A stretch of DNA of 64,000 nucleotides from an uncultured Photobacterium sp. (GCF_947502415.1 NZ_CANMZV010000017.1:1-64000); one strand, 5' to 3'. Counted from the first letter of the stretch, positions 22,576-31,800 are shown. A program made the numbers and translations. Notes: generated by a model from the letters alone, not told the origin.

Positions 22576-25500
22576 ATGCGGTTTCTTGTTTTATTTCTTG
22601 CGCTGTTGGTCGCCCCTGTTTTTGCTCAGGTAAAAGACACTTTGGTCATCCACTCCTACCATCGTGGTATGAGCTGGACGGATGCTATGCAGGCCGGACT
22701 GGAATCAGCGATTGAGCATCATAATATCCCGTTCCATGTTAGTTACATGGATAGTAAACGCTACCAGTCAGAAAGTTACCTCAACGAGTTGCTTGATATT
22801 TATCGCACTAAGCTGGCCAATAAAAAGTACCGGGCCATTGTGGTGACTGATGACCATGCCTTGTGGCTGATCAACCAGTTGGCGGATGAGATTGGTGATA
22901 CCCCTGTGGTGATGGCGGGCGTCAATAATTACTTACCAGATAAATATAATCGTCTGCGTCAGGTCGCCGGTGTACTCGATACCATGGATGCCTCCGATAA
23001 TATTGAGCTGGCCCGCGAGCTCCAGCCGGATCTGGAGCACATCTATGTCATAGCTGATAAGACTTATACCGGTCAGGCTTTGTGGCTGGGGGTGGAGCGT
23101 TATATTGCGATGAACCCTTCCGGTGTTGTGTTTCACCGCTTGTCGCAGGGGAGCTTCCTGGAAGTTTACGACCAGGTTGCCCAACTGCCGGAAAATTCAG
23201 CTATTATCTTTTTGAGTTACTTCCAGGACGGTACTGGTAAGTATATGTCCAGCTCTGATTTTCTTGAATCCCTGACTGAGCGCGCCAATGCGCCTATATA
23301 TGTTTCCTATCGTTTTATGCTTCAGCATGGCGTACTTGGCGGCGTGATGACGGACGGTTTTGAGACCGGGAGCCTGGCTGGCCAGTTGCTGGCGGCGATC
23401 ATTAACGGCGGGATTAAGGAACTGCCGGTTTTTGTCCATACCCCAGGTGAAGAGATTTTCAATTACCAGGCCCTGCAACGTTGGGAAATGACCGTTAACG
23501 GCGATGATATTGTGGTTATGAATAAGCCCTTGAGTTGGCTCGATCGCTATCAGAAGGAGCTATGGGCACTGACGGTGGCGGTGGTGATCATGGGAGCGAT
23601 AATTATCTTGCTCGGTTTTATTATCCGCCGCCTGCACAAGGGAGAGCAGAAGCTGCAGCGAAGCCGGGCGTTGTTTGAAGGGGTGTTTGATCAGAGTTTC
23701 CAATATATCGGGTTGCTGGATGACAGCGGTGTGCTGATCTCCGGGAACCTTGCCCTGCAAAACCTTGTCGGACGTGCGGTGATTAAATACGACCGTCCGC
23801 TGTGGCGTTGGTTGTGCTGGAATCAGGGAGCGACACTGTGCCTGAGCCAGGCATTTGAAGCTGCCTGGCAGGAGCAACGGGTACGGTTCGAAGTCGAGGT
23901 GAAAAGTAGTGATGATGGTTGGCGGGTACTGGATATTGCCATGAAGCGGATGCCAAGCTCGGTTGGTGATAAAGAGCAGTTACTGTTTGAGGCCCGTGAT
24001 GTTACAACCCGTCATCAGATGGAAGAGAAGCTGCGCGAACGTGAAGTTAGCTACCGGGTGCTCTACGAGCAGCAGCCGGTGATCCTGTTGGCACTGGATA
24101 ATAAGGCTCGAATTCAGTCGGTTAACCAATTTGCTGCCGATCTGCTCGGTTACGACAAGCGGCAGTTGTTGGGACACAAGGTGACGGAGTTTTATTTTGA
24201 TGATGTTCCGGTGCCGCAGCAATTTATTTCCGGTGTTCGTGAGATCAACGAGCAGCAGGTCTGGCGCCGACAGGTCAGGTACCGGTGTGCTGATGGTCAG
24301 ACGGTTTGGATTCGTGAGACCATTCGTCCGGCCCAGCTTAAGCAGCAGCTGTTACTGGTTGGGGAAGATGTGACGGCGACCCATGAACTTGAGGCCAAGT
24401 TGGAGTACCAGGCCAGCCACGATTTCCTGACGGATTTGTATAACCGGAATTACTTTGAGCAGCAGCTTGAGACCGTACTGTGTGAGGCCCGGGAGCAGGG
24501 CGCGCGCCATGCCATGTTTTATATCGACCTTGATCAGTTCAAGGTGATCAATGATACCGCTGGCCATGAGGCCGGTGACGAAGCTTTGAAGCAAGTGGCA
24601 TTGCTTTTGCGGGGGATCACCCCGAGCCAGGCGACCCTGGCGCGACTTGGTGGTGACGAGTTTGCTGTTATTTTGCGTCATTGCAGTCAGGCGGAAGCGG
24701 TGAAGTTTGCAACTGAAGTTCTGCTTGTGCTGGAAGAGGCGGAGTTTTACTGGCAGACCACTCGTTTTAACTTCAGTGGTTCGATTGGACTCAGGCTGAT
24801 TGATGATACGGCGGGCTCGCCGCAACAGGTTCATGCTCAGGCCGATACTGCTTGTTATGCCGCTAAAGATGAAGGGCGAAATCGTCTGCACCTGTATCAC
24901 CCCGATGATGAAGAGCTCAAGCGTCGTGAGCTGGAAATGGAATGTGTCAACTTGATCCACGAGGCTCTGGCCGAGCGGAGACTGGAGTTGTATGCCCAGC
25001 AAATTGCACCGCTGACAGTAACCAGCCGCAAGCAACATTATGAAATTCTGGTCCGGATCCGAGACCGTGATGGCTCGGTTATCTCGCCGGGGCTGTTTAT
25101 GCCAGCGGCGGAGCGTTATAACCTGGCTCACCTGATTGACCGCTATGTGATAAATGAGGTTATTGACTGGCTGGTCGCTCACCCTGAGGCTGTCGAACAG
25201 CTTGAATTGTGTGCAATAAACCTGTCGGGACAATCGATGGGCAATCGGGATTTTGTTTACTTTCTGGTGGATAAAATCCGTCGTTCCGGTCTGCCAACCC
25301 GTAAGCTGTGCCTGGAAATTACTGAGACTGCCGCTATCGGTAATCTGAGTGAGGCCATTATGCTGTTTACTCAGCTTAGGCAATTGGGCTGCCTGGTTTC
25401 CTTAGATGATTTTGGCTCGGGCTTGTCCTCGTTCGGTTACCTGAAACGAATGCCGGTCGATATCATTAAGATTGACGGGATGTTTGTACGGGGCATTGCT

Positions 25501-25716
25501 GAAGATGAAATGGACTTTGCTATGGTTAAGGCTATCAATGACCTAGCCAAGAAAATGGGCAAGAAAACAGTAGCTGAGTTTGTAGAGAGTGAGGCTATTT
25601 TGCAGCGGCTTAATGCCCTTGGGGTCGATTATGCCCAGGGGTATTTGTATGGTCGCCCCCGTCCGCTGGCTGAGCTGGTGACTGAGTTGCGCCAGGAGCC
25701 CGAGGCGGTGCTATAA
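22576..25716 (+). CDS. Membrane c-di-GMP protein: periplasmic sensor, PAS-PAS-GGDEF-EAL
   Basis: A 1046-residue signalling protein. A signal peptide (1-17, ending VFAQ) is followed by a periplasmic domain (about 20-320) like the ABC substrate-binding-like domain seen before histidine kinases and GGDEF proteins. A transmembrane helix spans about 333-353. Two PAS domains (about 370-485 and 495-605), the GGDEF domain and the EAL domain follow. The GGDEF motif is intact at 692-696. There is no RxxD inhibitory site at the expected position. The EAL motif reads EIL at 823-825, but the other catalytic segments (NLSG, EITETA, DDFGSG at 944-949, IKIDG, AEFVES) are present, so both activities look possible. 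The ligand is unknown. It is divergent from asnC. Confidence 0.92.
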   Translation: MRFLVLFLALLVAPVFAQVKDTLVIHSYHRGMSWTDAMQAGLESAIEHHNIPFHVSYMDSKRYQSESYLNELLDIYRTKLANKKYRAIVVTDDHALWLINQLADEIGDTPVVMAGVNNYLPDKYNRLRQVAGVLDTMDASDNIELARELQPDLEHIYVIADKTYTGQALWLGVERYIAMNPSGVVFHRLSQGSFLEVYDQVAQLPENSAIIFLSYFQDGTGKYMSSSDFLESLTERANAPIYVSYRFMLQHGVLGGVMTDGFETGSLAGQLLAAIINGGIKELPVFVHTPGEEIFNYQALQRWEMTVNGDDIVVMNKPLSWLDRYQKELWALTVAVVIMGAIIILLGFIIRRLHKGEQKLQRSRALFEGVFDQSFQYIGLLDDSGVLISGNLALQNLVGRAVIKYDRPLWRWLCWNQGATLCLSQAFEAAWQEQRVRFEVEVKSSDDGWRVLDIAMKRMPSSVGDKEQLLFEARDVTTRHQMEEKLREREVSYRVLYEQQPVILLALDNKARIQSVNQFAADLLGYDKRQLLGHKVTEFYFDDVPVPQQFISGVREINEQQVWRRQVRYRCADGQTVWIRETIRPAQLKQQLLLVGEDVTATHELEAKLEYQASHDFLTDLYNRNYFEQQLETVLCEAREQGARHAMFYIDLDQFKVINDTAGHEAGDEALKQVALLLRGITPSQATLARLGGDEFAVILRHCSQAEAVKFATEVLLVLEEAEFYWQTTRFNFSGSIGLRLIDDTAGSPQQVHAQADTACYAAKDEGRNRLHLYHPDDEELKRRELEMECVNLIHEALAERRLELYAQQIAPLTVTSRKQHYEILVRIRDRDGSVISPGLFMPAAERYNLAHLIDRYVINEVIDWLVAHPEAVEQLELCAINLSGQSMGNRDFVYFLVDKIRRSGLPTRKLCLEITETAAIGNLSEAIMLFTQLRQLGCLVSLDDFGSGLSSFGYLKRMPVDIIKIDGMFVRGIAEDEMDFAMVKAINDLAKKMGKKTVAEFVESEAILQRLNALGVDYAQGYLYGRPRPLAELVTELRQEPEAVL

Positions 25717-25779
25717 TCCGCCTTCATACGCTGCTGCTGTGAAGTGGCGGCGCTTGTTGTTTTTGAACCGGAGAATCCT

Positions 25780-26550
25780 GTGCAACTCGCCCTAATTTGT
25801 GACATTCCCGAACGCCAGCATGAGCTGGATGAACTGGCCCTGCGCTGGGGACTCAGCCATGATGAAGATAGTACGTTTGCTTTGGAGCTTACGGCCGAAA
25901 GGTTAGAGCTGCGTAAGCGTGACGAGCCTAAACTGGGAGCGGTATATGTCGATTTGGCTGGCGGAGCGGTGGCTCACCGACGCAAATTCGGCGGTGGCCG
26001 GGGGCAAGCGATAGCCAAGGCTGTCGGGCTTAAGGGCGGGGTGACGCCAACGGTTGTCGATGCGACTGCTGGATTGGGTCGCGATGCTTTTGTGCTGGCA
26101 TCGTTGGGTTGCAAGGTTCAGATGGTGGAGCGCCATCCGGTTGTGGCGGCCTTGCTGGATGACGGTTTGCGCCGGGCCCGGCAGGATCCGGATATTGGGG
26201 ATTGGATCAGTGAGCGACTGACCTTGCTGCATGCATCGAGCCATGATGCACTTGATAAATTGGCGGCGGATCCGGATTTTACCGCGCCGGATGTGGTGTA
26301 CCTGGATCCTATGTATCCCCATAAGAAAAAATCGGCACTGGTGAAAAAAGAGATGCGGGTATTTCAGACCCTGGTCGGTGCCGATAACGATGCTGATAGC
26401 CTGCTGACACCGGCAATGGCCTTGGCGACCAAACGTGTAGTGGTCAAGCGTCCGGATTATGCTGAATTTTTGGATCAGCAAAAGCCGTCGATGGCGATTG
26501 AAACAAAGAAAAATCGCTTTGATGTTTATGTTATTGCAGCAATGAAATAG
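25780..26550 (+). CDS. rsmJ: 16S rRNA (guanine1516-N2)-methyltransferase RsmJ
   Basis: An SAM-dependent methyltransferase for G1516 of 16S rRNA. The product is 256 residues. Family segments shared with E. coli RsmJ include [56 protein letters not shown] and VKRPDYA. I chose the GTG at 25780, which has a GGAG site, because it gives the family-like start MQLALICD. A GTG at 25744 in the same frame would add 12 residues and cannot be excluded. It lies 27-63 nt after the GGDEF/EAL gene. Confidence 0.96.
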   Translation: MQLALICDIPERQHELDELALRWGLSHDEDSTFALELTAERLELRKRDEPKLGAVYVDLAGGAVAHRRKFGGGRGQAIAKAVGLKGGVTPTVVDATAGLGRDAFVLASLGCKVQMVERHPVVAALLDDGLRRARQDPDIGDWISERLTLLHASSHDALDKLAADPDFTAPDVVYLDPMYPHKKKSALVKKEMRVFQTLVGADNDADSLLTPAMALATKRVVVKRPDYAEFLDQQKPSMAIETKKNRFDVYVIAAMK

Positions 26551-26618
26551 CAAGCCGCTGATATCGTGTTACGGTTTAAGGATAGTAAAGCGGGCTGTTC
26601 CTAAAGGAGTCGTGGGAG

Positions 26619-27053
26619 ATGGCAAAGTCTTTGTGTAAGTACAGTCGGGTTGAGATCGCTGATAAATTCGCGATCATCAGCAAGATTGTCAGTGAGCCAC
26701 GGTTTGTGTGCAGTAGCTGCGCCCGTGCGGCAAGTGATAAAGCGTATTTGTGTAAGCCCAGTGCTTTGAGAGTGAAGGCGATGAATAAGGCTGAGTCGGC
26801 TGTAGCACCAGATAAACAAAAGCATAAGCTGGGCGAACATGTTGTGATAACGCCCGCTGCTCAGGCGCATCTGGCTGCGATTGATGTGATCGAACATGAA
26901 GATGTCGTGTCAAAGCCGACGGTGACGAAGAAGCAGGCCAAGCAGCTGAAGAAACTCGCTAAGAAGAAGCTTAAACGACTGAAGAAAGCGGCTAAAGCAG
27001 TACAGCGTTACGATGAGGCATTACAGAAGGCTAAAAATGCGCTGCGACTGTAA
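26619..27053 (+). CDS. Conserved-looking hypothetical protein, Lys-rich C-terminal half
   Basis: I do not recognise this 144-residue protein. It has a good ribosome-binding site (AAAGGAG, then GGGAG just before the ATG) and a terminator 17 nt after the stop, which support a real gene. The N-terminal third contains a CSSC pair (residues 31-34 in RFVCSSCARAA) and a further Cys near 45 (AYLCKPSAL), suggestive of a metal site. Residues 100-144 are a Lys/Leu/Ala-rich predicted helix (KKQAKQLKKLAKKKLKRLKK) that could bind nucleic acid. A basic nucleic-acid-binding or ribosome-associated protein is possible but not shown. It lies downstream of rsmJ in the same direction. Confidence 0.75.
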   Translation: MAKSLCKYSRVEIADKFAIISKIVSEPRFVCSSCARAASDKAYLCKPSALRVKAMNKAESAVAPDKQKHKLGEHVVITPAAQAHLAAIDVIEHEDVVSKPTVTKKQAKQLKKLAKKKLKRLKKAAKAVQRYDEALQKAKNALRL

Positions 27054-27070
27054 TGGAATCTATAGATCGC

Positions 27071-27099
27071 AAAAGCCTCCATTATGGAGGCTTTTTTTT
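27071..27099. terminator. Bidirectional terminator after the Lys-rich hypothetical gene
   Basis: AAAGCCTCC / GGAGGCTTT hairpin with an eight-T tail on the plus strand and an AAAA stretch on the other side. It can also terminate the minus-strand miniprotein transcript that ends at 27105. Confidence 0.92.
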
Positions 27100-27104
27100 A
27101 TGGC

Positions 27105-27194
27105 TTATGATTCTTTGATCAGTACCGCTGTCATTAAGCAGGTGATCACGGAAACAACAATGCCAGAAACGATTAGCCAAGGAAGCATATCCAT
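27105..27194 (-). CDS. Putative 29-residue single-helix membrane miniprotein
   Basis: A short minus-strand frame, ATG at 27192-27194 and TAA at 27105-27107, encodes MDMLPWLIVSGIVVSVITCL and then MTAVLIKES. Almost all of it is one hydrophobic helix with an Asp near the N-terminus and Lys-Glu-Ser at the end, as in bacterial small membrane proteins. A promoter-like pair (TTGTAT, 17 bp, TATAAG) lies about 50 nt upstream on the same strand, and a terminator follows directly. The ribosome-binding site is weak (GGATAA). I do not recognise a family. The function is unknown; such proteins often sit as accessory subunits in membrane complexes. Confidence 0.55.
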   Translation of the reverse strand: MDMLPWLIVSGIVVSVITCLMTAVLIKES

Positions 27195-27246
27195 TGTCTG
27201 TTATCCATCTATTATCAGCGACTAGAAGCGGTATTGAACACCTTCT

Positions 27247-27275
27247 CTTATATGCTATCAATGGTATAGATACAA
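27247..27275 (-). promoter_or_regulatory. Sigma70-type promoter for the minus-strand miniprotein
   Basis: Read on the minus strand, TTGTAT (27275-27270) and TATAAG (27252-27247) are separated by exactly 17 bp. It points toward the 29-residue frame at 27194, with a leader of about 45 nt. Confidence 0.5.
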
Positions 27276-27346
27276 GATGAAATGACTGTTAACACTTAGA
27301 AACAAATGAATAAGTTTTTGCGTGTAAGCTAATGATGTGGCTCACA

Positions 27347-27375
27347 AAAAAGCACCCGTGAAGGTGCTTTTTTGT
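27347..27375. terminator. Terminator of the hemCDXY operon
   Basis: AAAAAAGCACC / GGTGCTTTTTT with a CGTGA-type loop, symmetrical so that it works on both strands. It lies 25 nt beyond the hemY stop. Confidence 0.92.
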
Positions 27376-27399
27376 TTAGCGGATAATGTTGTTATGACA

Positions 27400-28587
27400 T
27401 TAGCTCTTGGCTGGAAGTGCCAGAGTCAGGGCCTGGCGGGATAAATCGGCAGCCGCTTTGTTGTCATTGAGTTTCTCCATTACATCGACTAAGTAGCCGT
27501 AGTCGGTCATGTTCGGGTGGATCTCAATGGCTTTTTCAAGGTGTTGTTTGGCATCTTCCCATTTCTCTTCACGCATGAACAGCTGGCCAAGGGCACTGTG
27601 GGTGCTTGGATTGTTGCTGTCATAGCGCAGCAGATCCTGCAGGCGGACAATTGCTGGGTGGTAGTCCGGCAGGTTCAGGGCTGGTACCAGCTCGATCAGT
27701 GCTTCGTCGTTGTTTTTCTTCAGCGCATCGCGCAGCACGGTATAGGCTTCGCTATCGGCATTGCGGCTGCTCATTAGCTTGACGAAACAGGCAATCAGCT
27801 CAGGTTGCTGCTTGGCTTTGCGGCTCAGGCTGTTCCAGTGGCCCATCAGACCGTCGCTGCCGTTTTGTTGGGTGATATGAGTCATCAGACCGCATTCGGC
27901 TTTTACATATAGCTCGGCGTTTTCATCTGCGTTGACCACACCTAGTTTTGTCAGTTGAGGTAGCATTGCCAGCAATGGTTTCCAGTCTTCCAGTTTCAGG
28001 TAGCAGTCTTTCAGCAGTGCAAGCAATATCGGGTTGCGGCTGTGGTCTTGCTTGATTCCTTGCAGGGTGGCAACGGCCTGTTCGTACTGCTGCTGGCGGA
28101 ACAGAAGCTTGGCACGGGTTAAAGCAACGGCAAGGCTTTGGTCGTCGATGTTGGCAGCCAGTTTCAGGTACTCGTCGCGCTGAGTTGTATCGCCTTGGCC
28201 TTGTGCAGCCTCTGCGGCAGCTAAGTAGTTCAGCAGCGGTGTGTCACTGTGTTTGGCTGCTTTGATAACCAGCTTTTCAGCCTGCTTCCAGTCACCTTCA
28301 AGTACTTTTACCAGGCCGTTTGAGGTTTGCAGGCGTGCTTTGCGTGCTTTACGGCCGGAGAACCATCCTCGGGTTGTGCTGCTCAGTGACAGCAGGCGCT
28401 TGACGATGTTTTCCAGCAGGAAGAAGGCACCTAATAGGATAATCACCAGCAGGAGCAAAGTGGTCAGGCTCATTTCCAGAGTCTGATTGGCGACAGAGAT
28501 CAGGACATAGCCTTGGTTGCCCGCCAGCTTCGGCCCGGCAACGATACCGGCGATCAGCGCAGCGACCAGCAATAGAAGTTTAATCAT
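27400..28587 (-). CDS. hemY: HemY protein (TPR-containing, haem operon)
   Basis: A 395-residue inner-membrane protein with two N-terminal transmembrane segments (about 2-22 and 38-62) and a C-terminal tetratricopeptide-like region (about 95-390). It is the fourth gene of hemCDXY in gammaproteobacteria. Its biochemical role is unclear; it is not the protoporphyrinogen oxidase called HemY in Gram-positives. It overlaps hemX by 4 nt. Confidence 0.95.
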   Translation of the reverse strand: MIKLLLLVAALIAGIVAGPKLAGNQGYVLISVANQTLEMSLTTLLLLVIILLGAFFLLENIVKRLLSLSSTTRGWFSGRKARKARLQTSNGLVKVLEGDWKQAEKLVIKAAKHSDTPLLNYLAAAEAAQGQGDTTQRDEYLKLAANIDDQSLAVALTRAKLLFRQQQYEQAVATLQGIKQDHSRNPILLALLKDCYLKLEDWKPLLAMLPQLTKLGVVNADENAELYVKAECGLMTHITQQNGSDGLMGHWNSLSRKAKQQPELIACFVKLMSSRNADSEAYTVLRDALKKNNDEALIELVPALNLPDYHPAIVRLQDLLRYDSNNPSTHSALGQLFMREEKWEDAKQHLEKAIEIHPNMTDYGYLVDVMEKLNDNKAAADLSRQALTLALPAKS

Positions 28588-29789
28588 GCTGGGTTCTCCT
28601 CTGTGCTAAGTGGTTTCACTTGTTGGCGAAGGCGTTCGCTGATGGCATCGTTGAGCAGCGGCTGGGACTTCAGTGTATTCGGATAACTGGCTTCGATATC
28701 TTCCTTGGCCAGCTTATCTAGGGTCTGGATAAAGCTTTGTGCTGCCGGATCTTCCATGTCGTAGAATTGCTCGGCCCATTCTTTGGCCATTAGCAGCGAC
28801 TTGTTGTAAAGCTCACCCTGCTCGCGATAGACCGATTTGATCGCGGTTTCCAGCTTCGACTTGATGTTTTCCTGCAGGTAGAAGTCTTGTTTCGGCGATA
28901 GTAGCGGGATCACGCTGCCGTCGCGGGTGCGATAGGTAACAAAGTGCTCGCTGAAGTTCTTCAGTGAGGTCATCAGGTTTTCTTTCCAGTCTTTGACCGA
29001 TGACGATACTGCGGCTTCTTTAACTGCTTCAGCTTCCGGTACGATGGCATTCGCCAGTGGAAGTGTTGCAATGGTTTCTTGCAGGCTGGTCAATCGCAGT
29101 ACCAGGCCGTCACGGTCAATACGGGCAACGGCTTTGAGTGCGGTAATATCGCTGTGCATAGCTTCACGGATCGGTGTCAGGCTCGGATCGTTAAGCTCGG
29201 CGATACGGTGGTCGGCAGATTCCAGTAGCACGGTTGCACTGACGGTATCATGCTCCAGCCACAACTTGCGTCCAGCCATTTTAACCAGATAGTCGGCTTC
29301 AGCCAGTAGCCAGTCGTTTGGACGGCGGCCTTTCATTTCAGCCAGAGCCATTTGCAGGCCGGTAATGGATTTTTCCTGTTGGGAAAGGGAAACATCAGTG
29401 CGCTGAAGGTTTGTCTCGACCTGATTAAGGGTTTCTTGCTTGCTTGCCTCTAGTTGCCCCTGCATGCTTTCCAGTTGCTGCTGAAGTGTTGCCATCTTGG
29501 CATTCTGGTCCTGCGTTTGCTGGTGGCCATGGAAGTAAAGGCCCGCACCAAGCGCTATGACCAGGGCAATGGCAATTGCGCCAGTCTTGTTGCCGTTTTT
29601 ATTTTCGGCTGGCTGGGGAGCGGGTTTAGTTTGGCTGGCCTCAGTGCGGTCTGCCGGCTTCTTTGGGGCTGTGGAGGCTTCAGGTGCTTGCGCTTTGGCA
29701 CTAGATTGACCTGGCTTATCCGTAGCTTTTGACGCTGCCGATTGCTTGTTATCTGCAGGAGTTTCATTATTGGTTTTTTTGTCAGTCAT
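28584..29789 (-). CDS. hemX: HemX protein (uroporphyrinogen III C-methyltransferase-like annotation)
   Basis: A 401-residue protein with a long, low-complexity N-terminal region rich in Ala, Lys, Pro, Gln and Thr (about 1-70), one transmembrane helix (about 72-90), a Gln-rich coiled coil (about 95-150) and a helical periplasmic domain. This is the HemX layout in E. coli. It is often labelled as a methyltransferase, but no SAM-binding motif is seen, so I doubt that function. It lies between hemD and hemY. Confidence 0.94.
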   Translation of the reverse strand: MTDKKTNNETPADNKQSAASKATDKPGQSSAKAQAPEASTAPKKPADRTEASQTKPAPQPAENKNGNKTGAIAIALVIALGAGLYFHGHQQTQDQNAKMATLQQQLESMQGQLEASKQETLNQVETNLQRTDVSLSQQEKSITGLQMALAEMKGRRPNDWLLAEADYLVKMAGRKLWLEHDTVSATVLLESADHRIAELNDPSLTPIREAMHSDITALKAVARIDRDGLVLRLTSLQETIATLPLANAIVPEAEAVKEAAVSSSVKDWKENLMTSLKNFSEHFVTYRTRDGSVIPLLSPKQDFYLQENIKSKLETAIKSVYREQGELYNKSLLMAKEWAEQFYDMEDPAAQSFIQTLDKLAKEDIEASYPNTLKSQPLLNDAISERLRQQVKPLSTEENPA

Positions 29790-29793
29790 CCGA

Positions 29794-30549
29794 TTATCCC
29801 ATCGTGCCTATTTTGCTTAGGGTAGTGAAAAGAGCGCCGTTGGCGGCACTTCCCACGGTGGAAATAGTACGGAAACCAAGCATACGAGCCTGGTCCGCGA
29901 TTCGTTGGCTTGGTACGAAAAGGTGGCATTGAAAAAACCAAGCCTTATTACTTTCAGGAACTAAACTGCTCAGGTGTGCCAGTTGCTCGCCGCTGGTCAC
30001 CACCAGAGATGAAACATGTTGAGTCTGCCAGGTTTGGCTTAGCTGCTCGCCGTCCAGTGCAATCCAGCTGCGCTGATAGGTTTCGCAGTAGCTGATCTCA
30101 GCTCCGCGTTGCTGCAAGGCCTGGTAGATCAGTTCTCGCCCGCCGTTGCCACGTAAGATCAGGACTCGATGGCCCTGTATTTGTGCCAGGATGGGTAATG
30201 CCAGTAACCCTTCACTGTCACATCGAGACTGGGGGGACAGGACGTCACAATCGGTGCATTTTGTTAATGCTGCCGCGGTTTTGTGCCCAACGGCTATATA
30301 ATGCACGTTTTTTGGCCAGCTGGCACCTTGTGACATCAAGTAATTGTGCGCTAAGTTCACTGCATGAACACTGACTGCAATCAGAAAATCATCAGGTTGC
30401 AGACGATTTAGCTGGGAAATGAGGGTGGGGAGTTGCTGCCCCGGCTGGATTTCCAGCAGGGGCTGGGCAATAGTACTGATCCCCGCAGCATTCAGCTGCC
30501 GGGCAAGTTGGTGGCACTCTGGAGCTGGGCGGGTGATCAGTATTGTCAT
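29794..30549 (-). CDS. hemD: Uroporphyrinogen-III synthase HemD
   Basis: Closes and inverts ring D of hydroxymethylbilane to give uroporphyrinogen III. The product is 251 residues with the two-domain HemD fold. The family is poorly conserved, but the N-terminal LITRPAPECHQLARQL, the central LRGNGGREL and the later VVTSGEQL segment fit. Its ATG overlaps the hemC TGA by one base. Confidence 0.95.
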   Translation of the reverse strand: MTILITRPAPECHQLARQLNAAGISTIAQPLLEIQPGQQLPTLISQLNRLQPDDFLIAVSVHAVNLAHNYLMSQGASWPKNVHYIAVGHKTAAALTKCTDCDVLSPQSRCDSEGLLALPILAQIQGHRVLILRGNGGRELIYQALQQRGAEISYCETYQRSWIALDGEQLSQTWQTQHVSSLVVTSGEQLAHLSSLVPESNKAWFFQCHLFVPSQRIADQARMLGFRTISTVGSAANGALFTTLSKIGTMG

Positions 30550-31481
30550 CAGGCGTCGCCGTACAGTTTATCCAGGATAATTTTGGCACCGTCGTCGAGT
30601 AGTTGTTCAGCCAGCTGGGTACCGAGCGTTTCGGCATCGGCTATCGGGCCGCTGATCTCGCCAGAGACAATTTTGCTGCCGTCAGGCTCGCCAACGAGGG
30701 CGCGTAGCCAGATATTATCGCCCTGAATTTCAGAGTAACTGCCAATCGGTACCTGACAGCCGCCCTGTAAGCGGTTGTTCATGGCTCGCTCGCACAGGAC
30801 GCGGGTGGCAGTTTCCTGGTGGTTTAATGCTTCAAGCAGGCTTCGGACACGTTGGTCATCCAAGCGGCACTCGATACCGACGGCACCCTGACCGACTGCT
30901 GGCAGGCTGGTTTTTGGCTCGATGGCACAGCGGATGCGGTCTTCCATCTTCAGGCGCTTAAGGCCGGCACACGCCAGAATAATGGCATCGTATTCGCCTT
31001 CGTCCAGTTTGCGCAGGCGAGTATTGACGTTACCGCGCAGGTCTTTGACGATCAGGTCAGGACGTTGGGCTCGTAGCTGGCACTGACGGCGCAGGCTGGA
31101 AGTACCGACTACGGCACCGGCTGGTAGTTCGTCAATGTTGTTGTAGGTATTGGACACGAAGGCATCACGTGGGTCTTCGCGCTCACAAATGGTGACTAGG
31201 CCAAGGCCTTCCGGGAACTCAACCGGGACATCTTTCATCGAGTGAACGGCAATATCCGCACGGTCTTCGAGCATTGCTACTTCCAGCTCTTTTACAAACA
31301 GGCCCTTACCACCAACTTTGGCCAGTGGTGTATCAAGGATGACATCGCCCTTGGTGACCATTGGGACCAGTTCGACGGCCAGGCCTGGGTGCGCTTGCTC
31401 CAGGGCATTTTTTACAAATTCTGCTTGCCACATTGCCAGCGGGCTCTTGCGGGTGGCAATGCGGATCGGTTTATCGGTCAT
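30549..31481 (-). CDS. hemC: Porphobilinogen deaminase (hydroxymethylbilane synthase) HemC
   Basis: Polymerises four porphobilinogen units to hydroxymethylbilane. The product is 310 residues. Conserved segments include [17 protein letters not shown], the catalytic-region [18 protein letters not shown] and RGNVNTRL; the dipyrromethane-attachment Cys lies in [10 protein letters not shown] chose the ATG at 31481 ([11 protein letters not shown]), which matches the E. coli length (313). A GTG at 31502 would add seven residues. It is the first gene of the operon and divergent from cyaA, as in E. coli. Confidence 0.97.
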   Translation of the reverse strand: MTDKPIRIATRKSPLAMWQAEFVKNALEQAHPGLAVELVPMVTKGDVILDTPLAKVGGKGLFVKELEVAMLEDRADIAVHSMKDVPVEFPEGLGLVTICEREDPRDAFVSNTYNNIDELPAGAVVGTSSLRRQCQLRAQRPDLIVKDLRGNVNTRLRKLDEGEYDAIILACAGLKRLKMEDRIRCAIEPKTSLPAVGQGAVGIECRLDDQRVRSLLEALNHQETATRVLCERAMNNRLQGGCQVPIGSYSEIQGDNIWLRALVGEPDGSKIVSGEISGPIADAETLGTQLAEQLLDDGAKIILDKLYGDA

Positions 31482-31603
31482 AGAATCAGGTCCATAAATC
31501 ACTTGCTTTTATACAGTAATCGTACCACTCCTACGCCCTGATGGTAATTCACTTGTTGTCCTCAGTGCGATGAAGCAGTATTGTCTTGATACAGGTTGTC
31601 ATT

Positions 31604-31623
31604 AATGTGATATTTCTCACATA
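31604..31623. promoter_or_regulatory. CRP-type binding site in the hemC-cyaA interval
   Basis: TGTGA-N6-TCACA is perfect (31606-31621). It lies about 125 nt upstream of hemC and 260 nt upstream of cyaA, so it could act on the hem operon or on a distal cyaA promoter. Confidence 0.75.
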
Positions 31624-31780
31624 ACCTTTAGGTGACGAGTTTATTACAATACTGCAGTTGGCAGTTTGATGCGTTTGGACAGCTTTGAGCGACATCGCTC
31701 AAAGGATAGGCTATCGTGTGTCTTTGTGTTTCATTCATAAACTGTCATAAGTCGTCATTAACTTTACGCTCGGTGCAGAA

Positions 31781-31800
31781 ACTGTTACATTGATCACGTT
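31781..31800 (+). promoter_or_regulatory. CRP-type site at the cyaA promoter
   Basis: TGTTA-CATTGA-TCACG (31783-31798) followed by TTTT is nearly identical to the E. coli cyaA operator TGTTAAATTGATCACG, through which cAMP-CRP represses cyaA. It lies about 85 nt upstream of the start codon. This gives negative feedback on cAMP synthesis, by analogy. Confidence 0.75.

Noticed and set aside
28584-29789. HemX as a uroporphyrinogen methyltransferase
   Set aside because: No SAM-binding motif is visible; the name used in some databases is not supported by this sequence.
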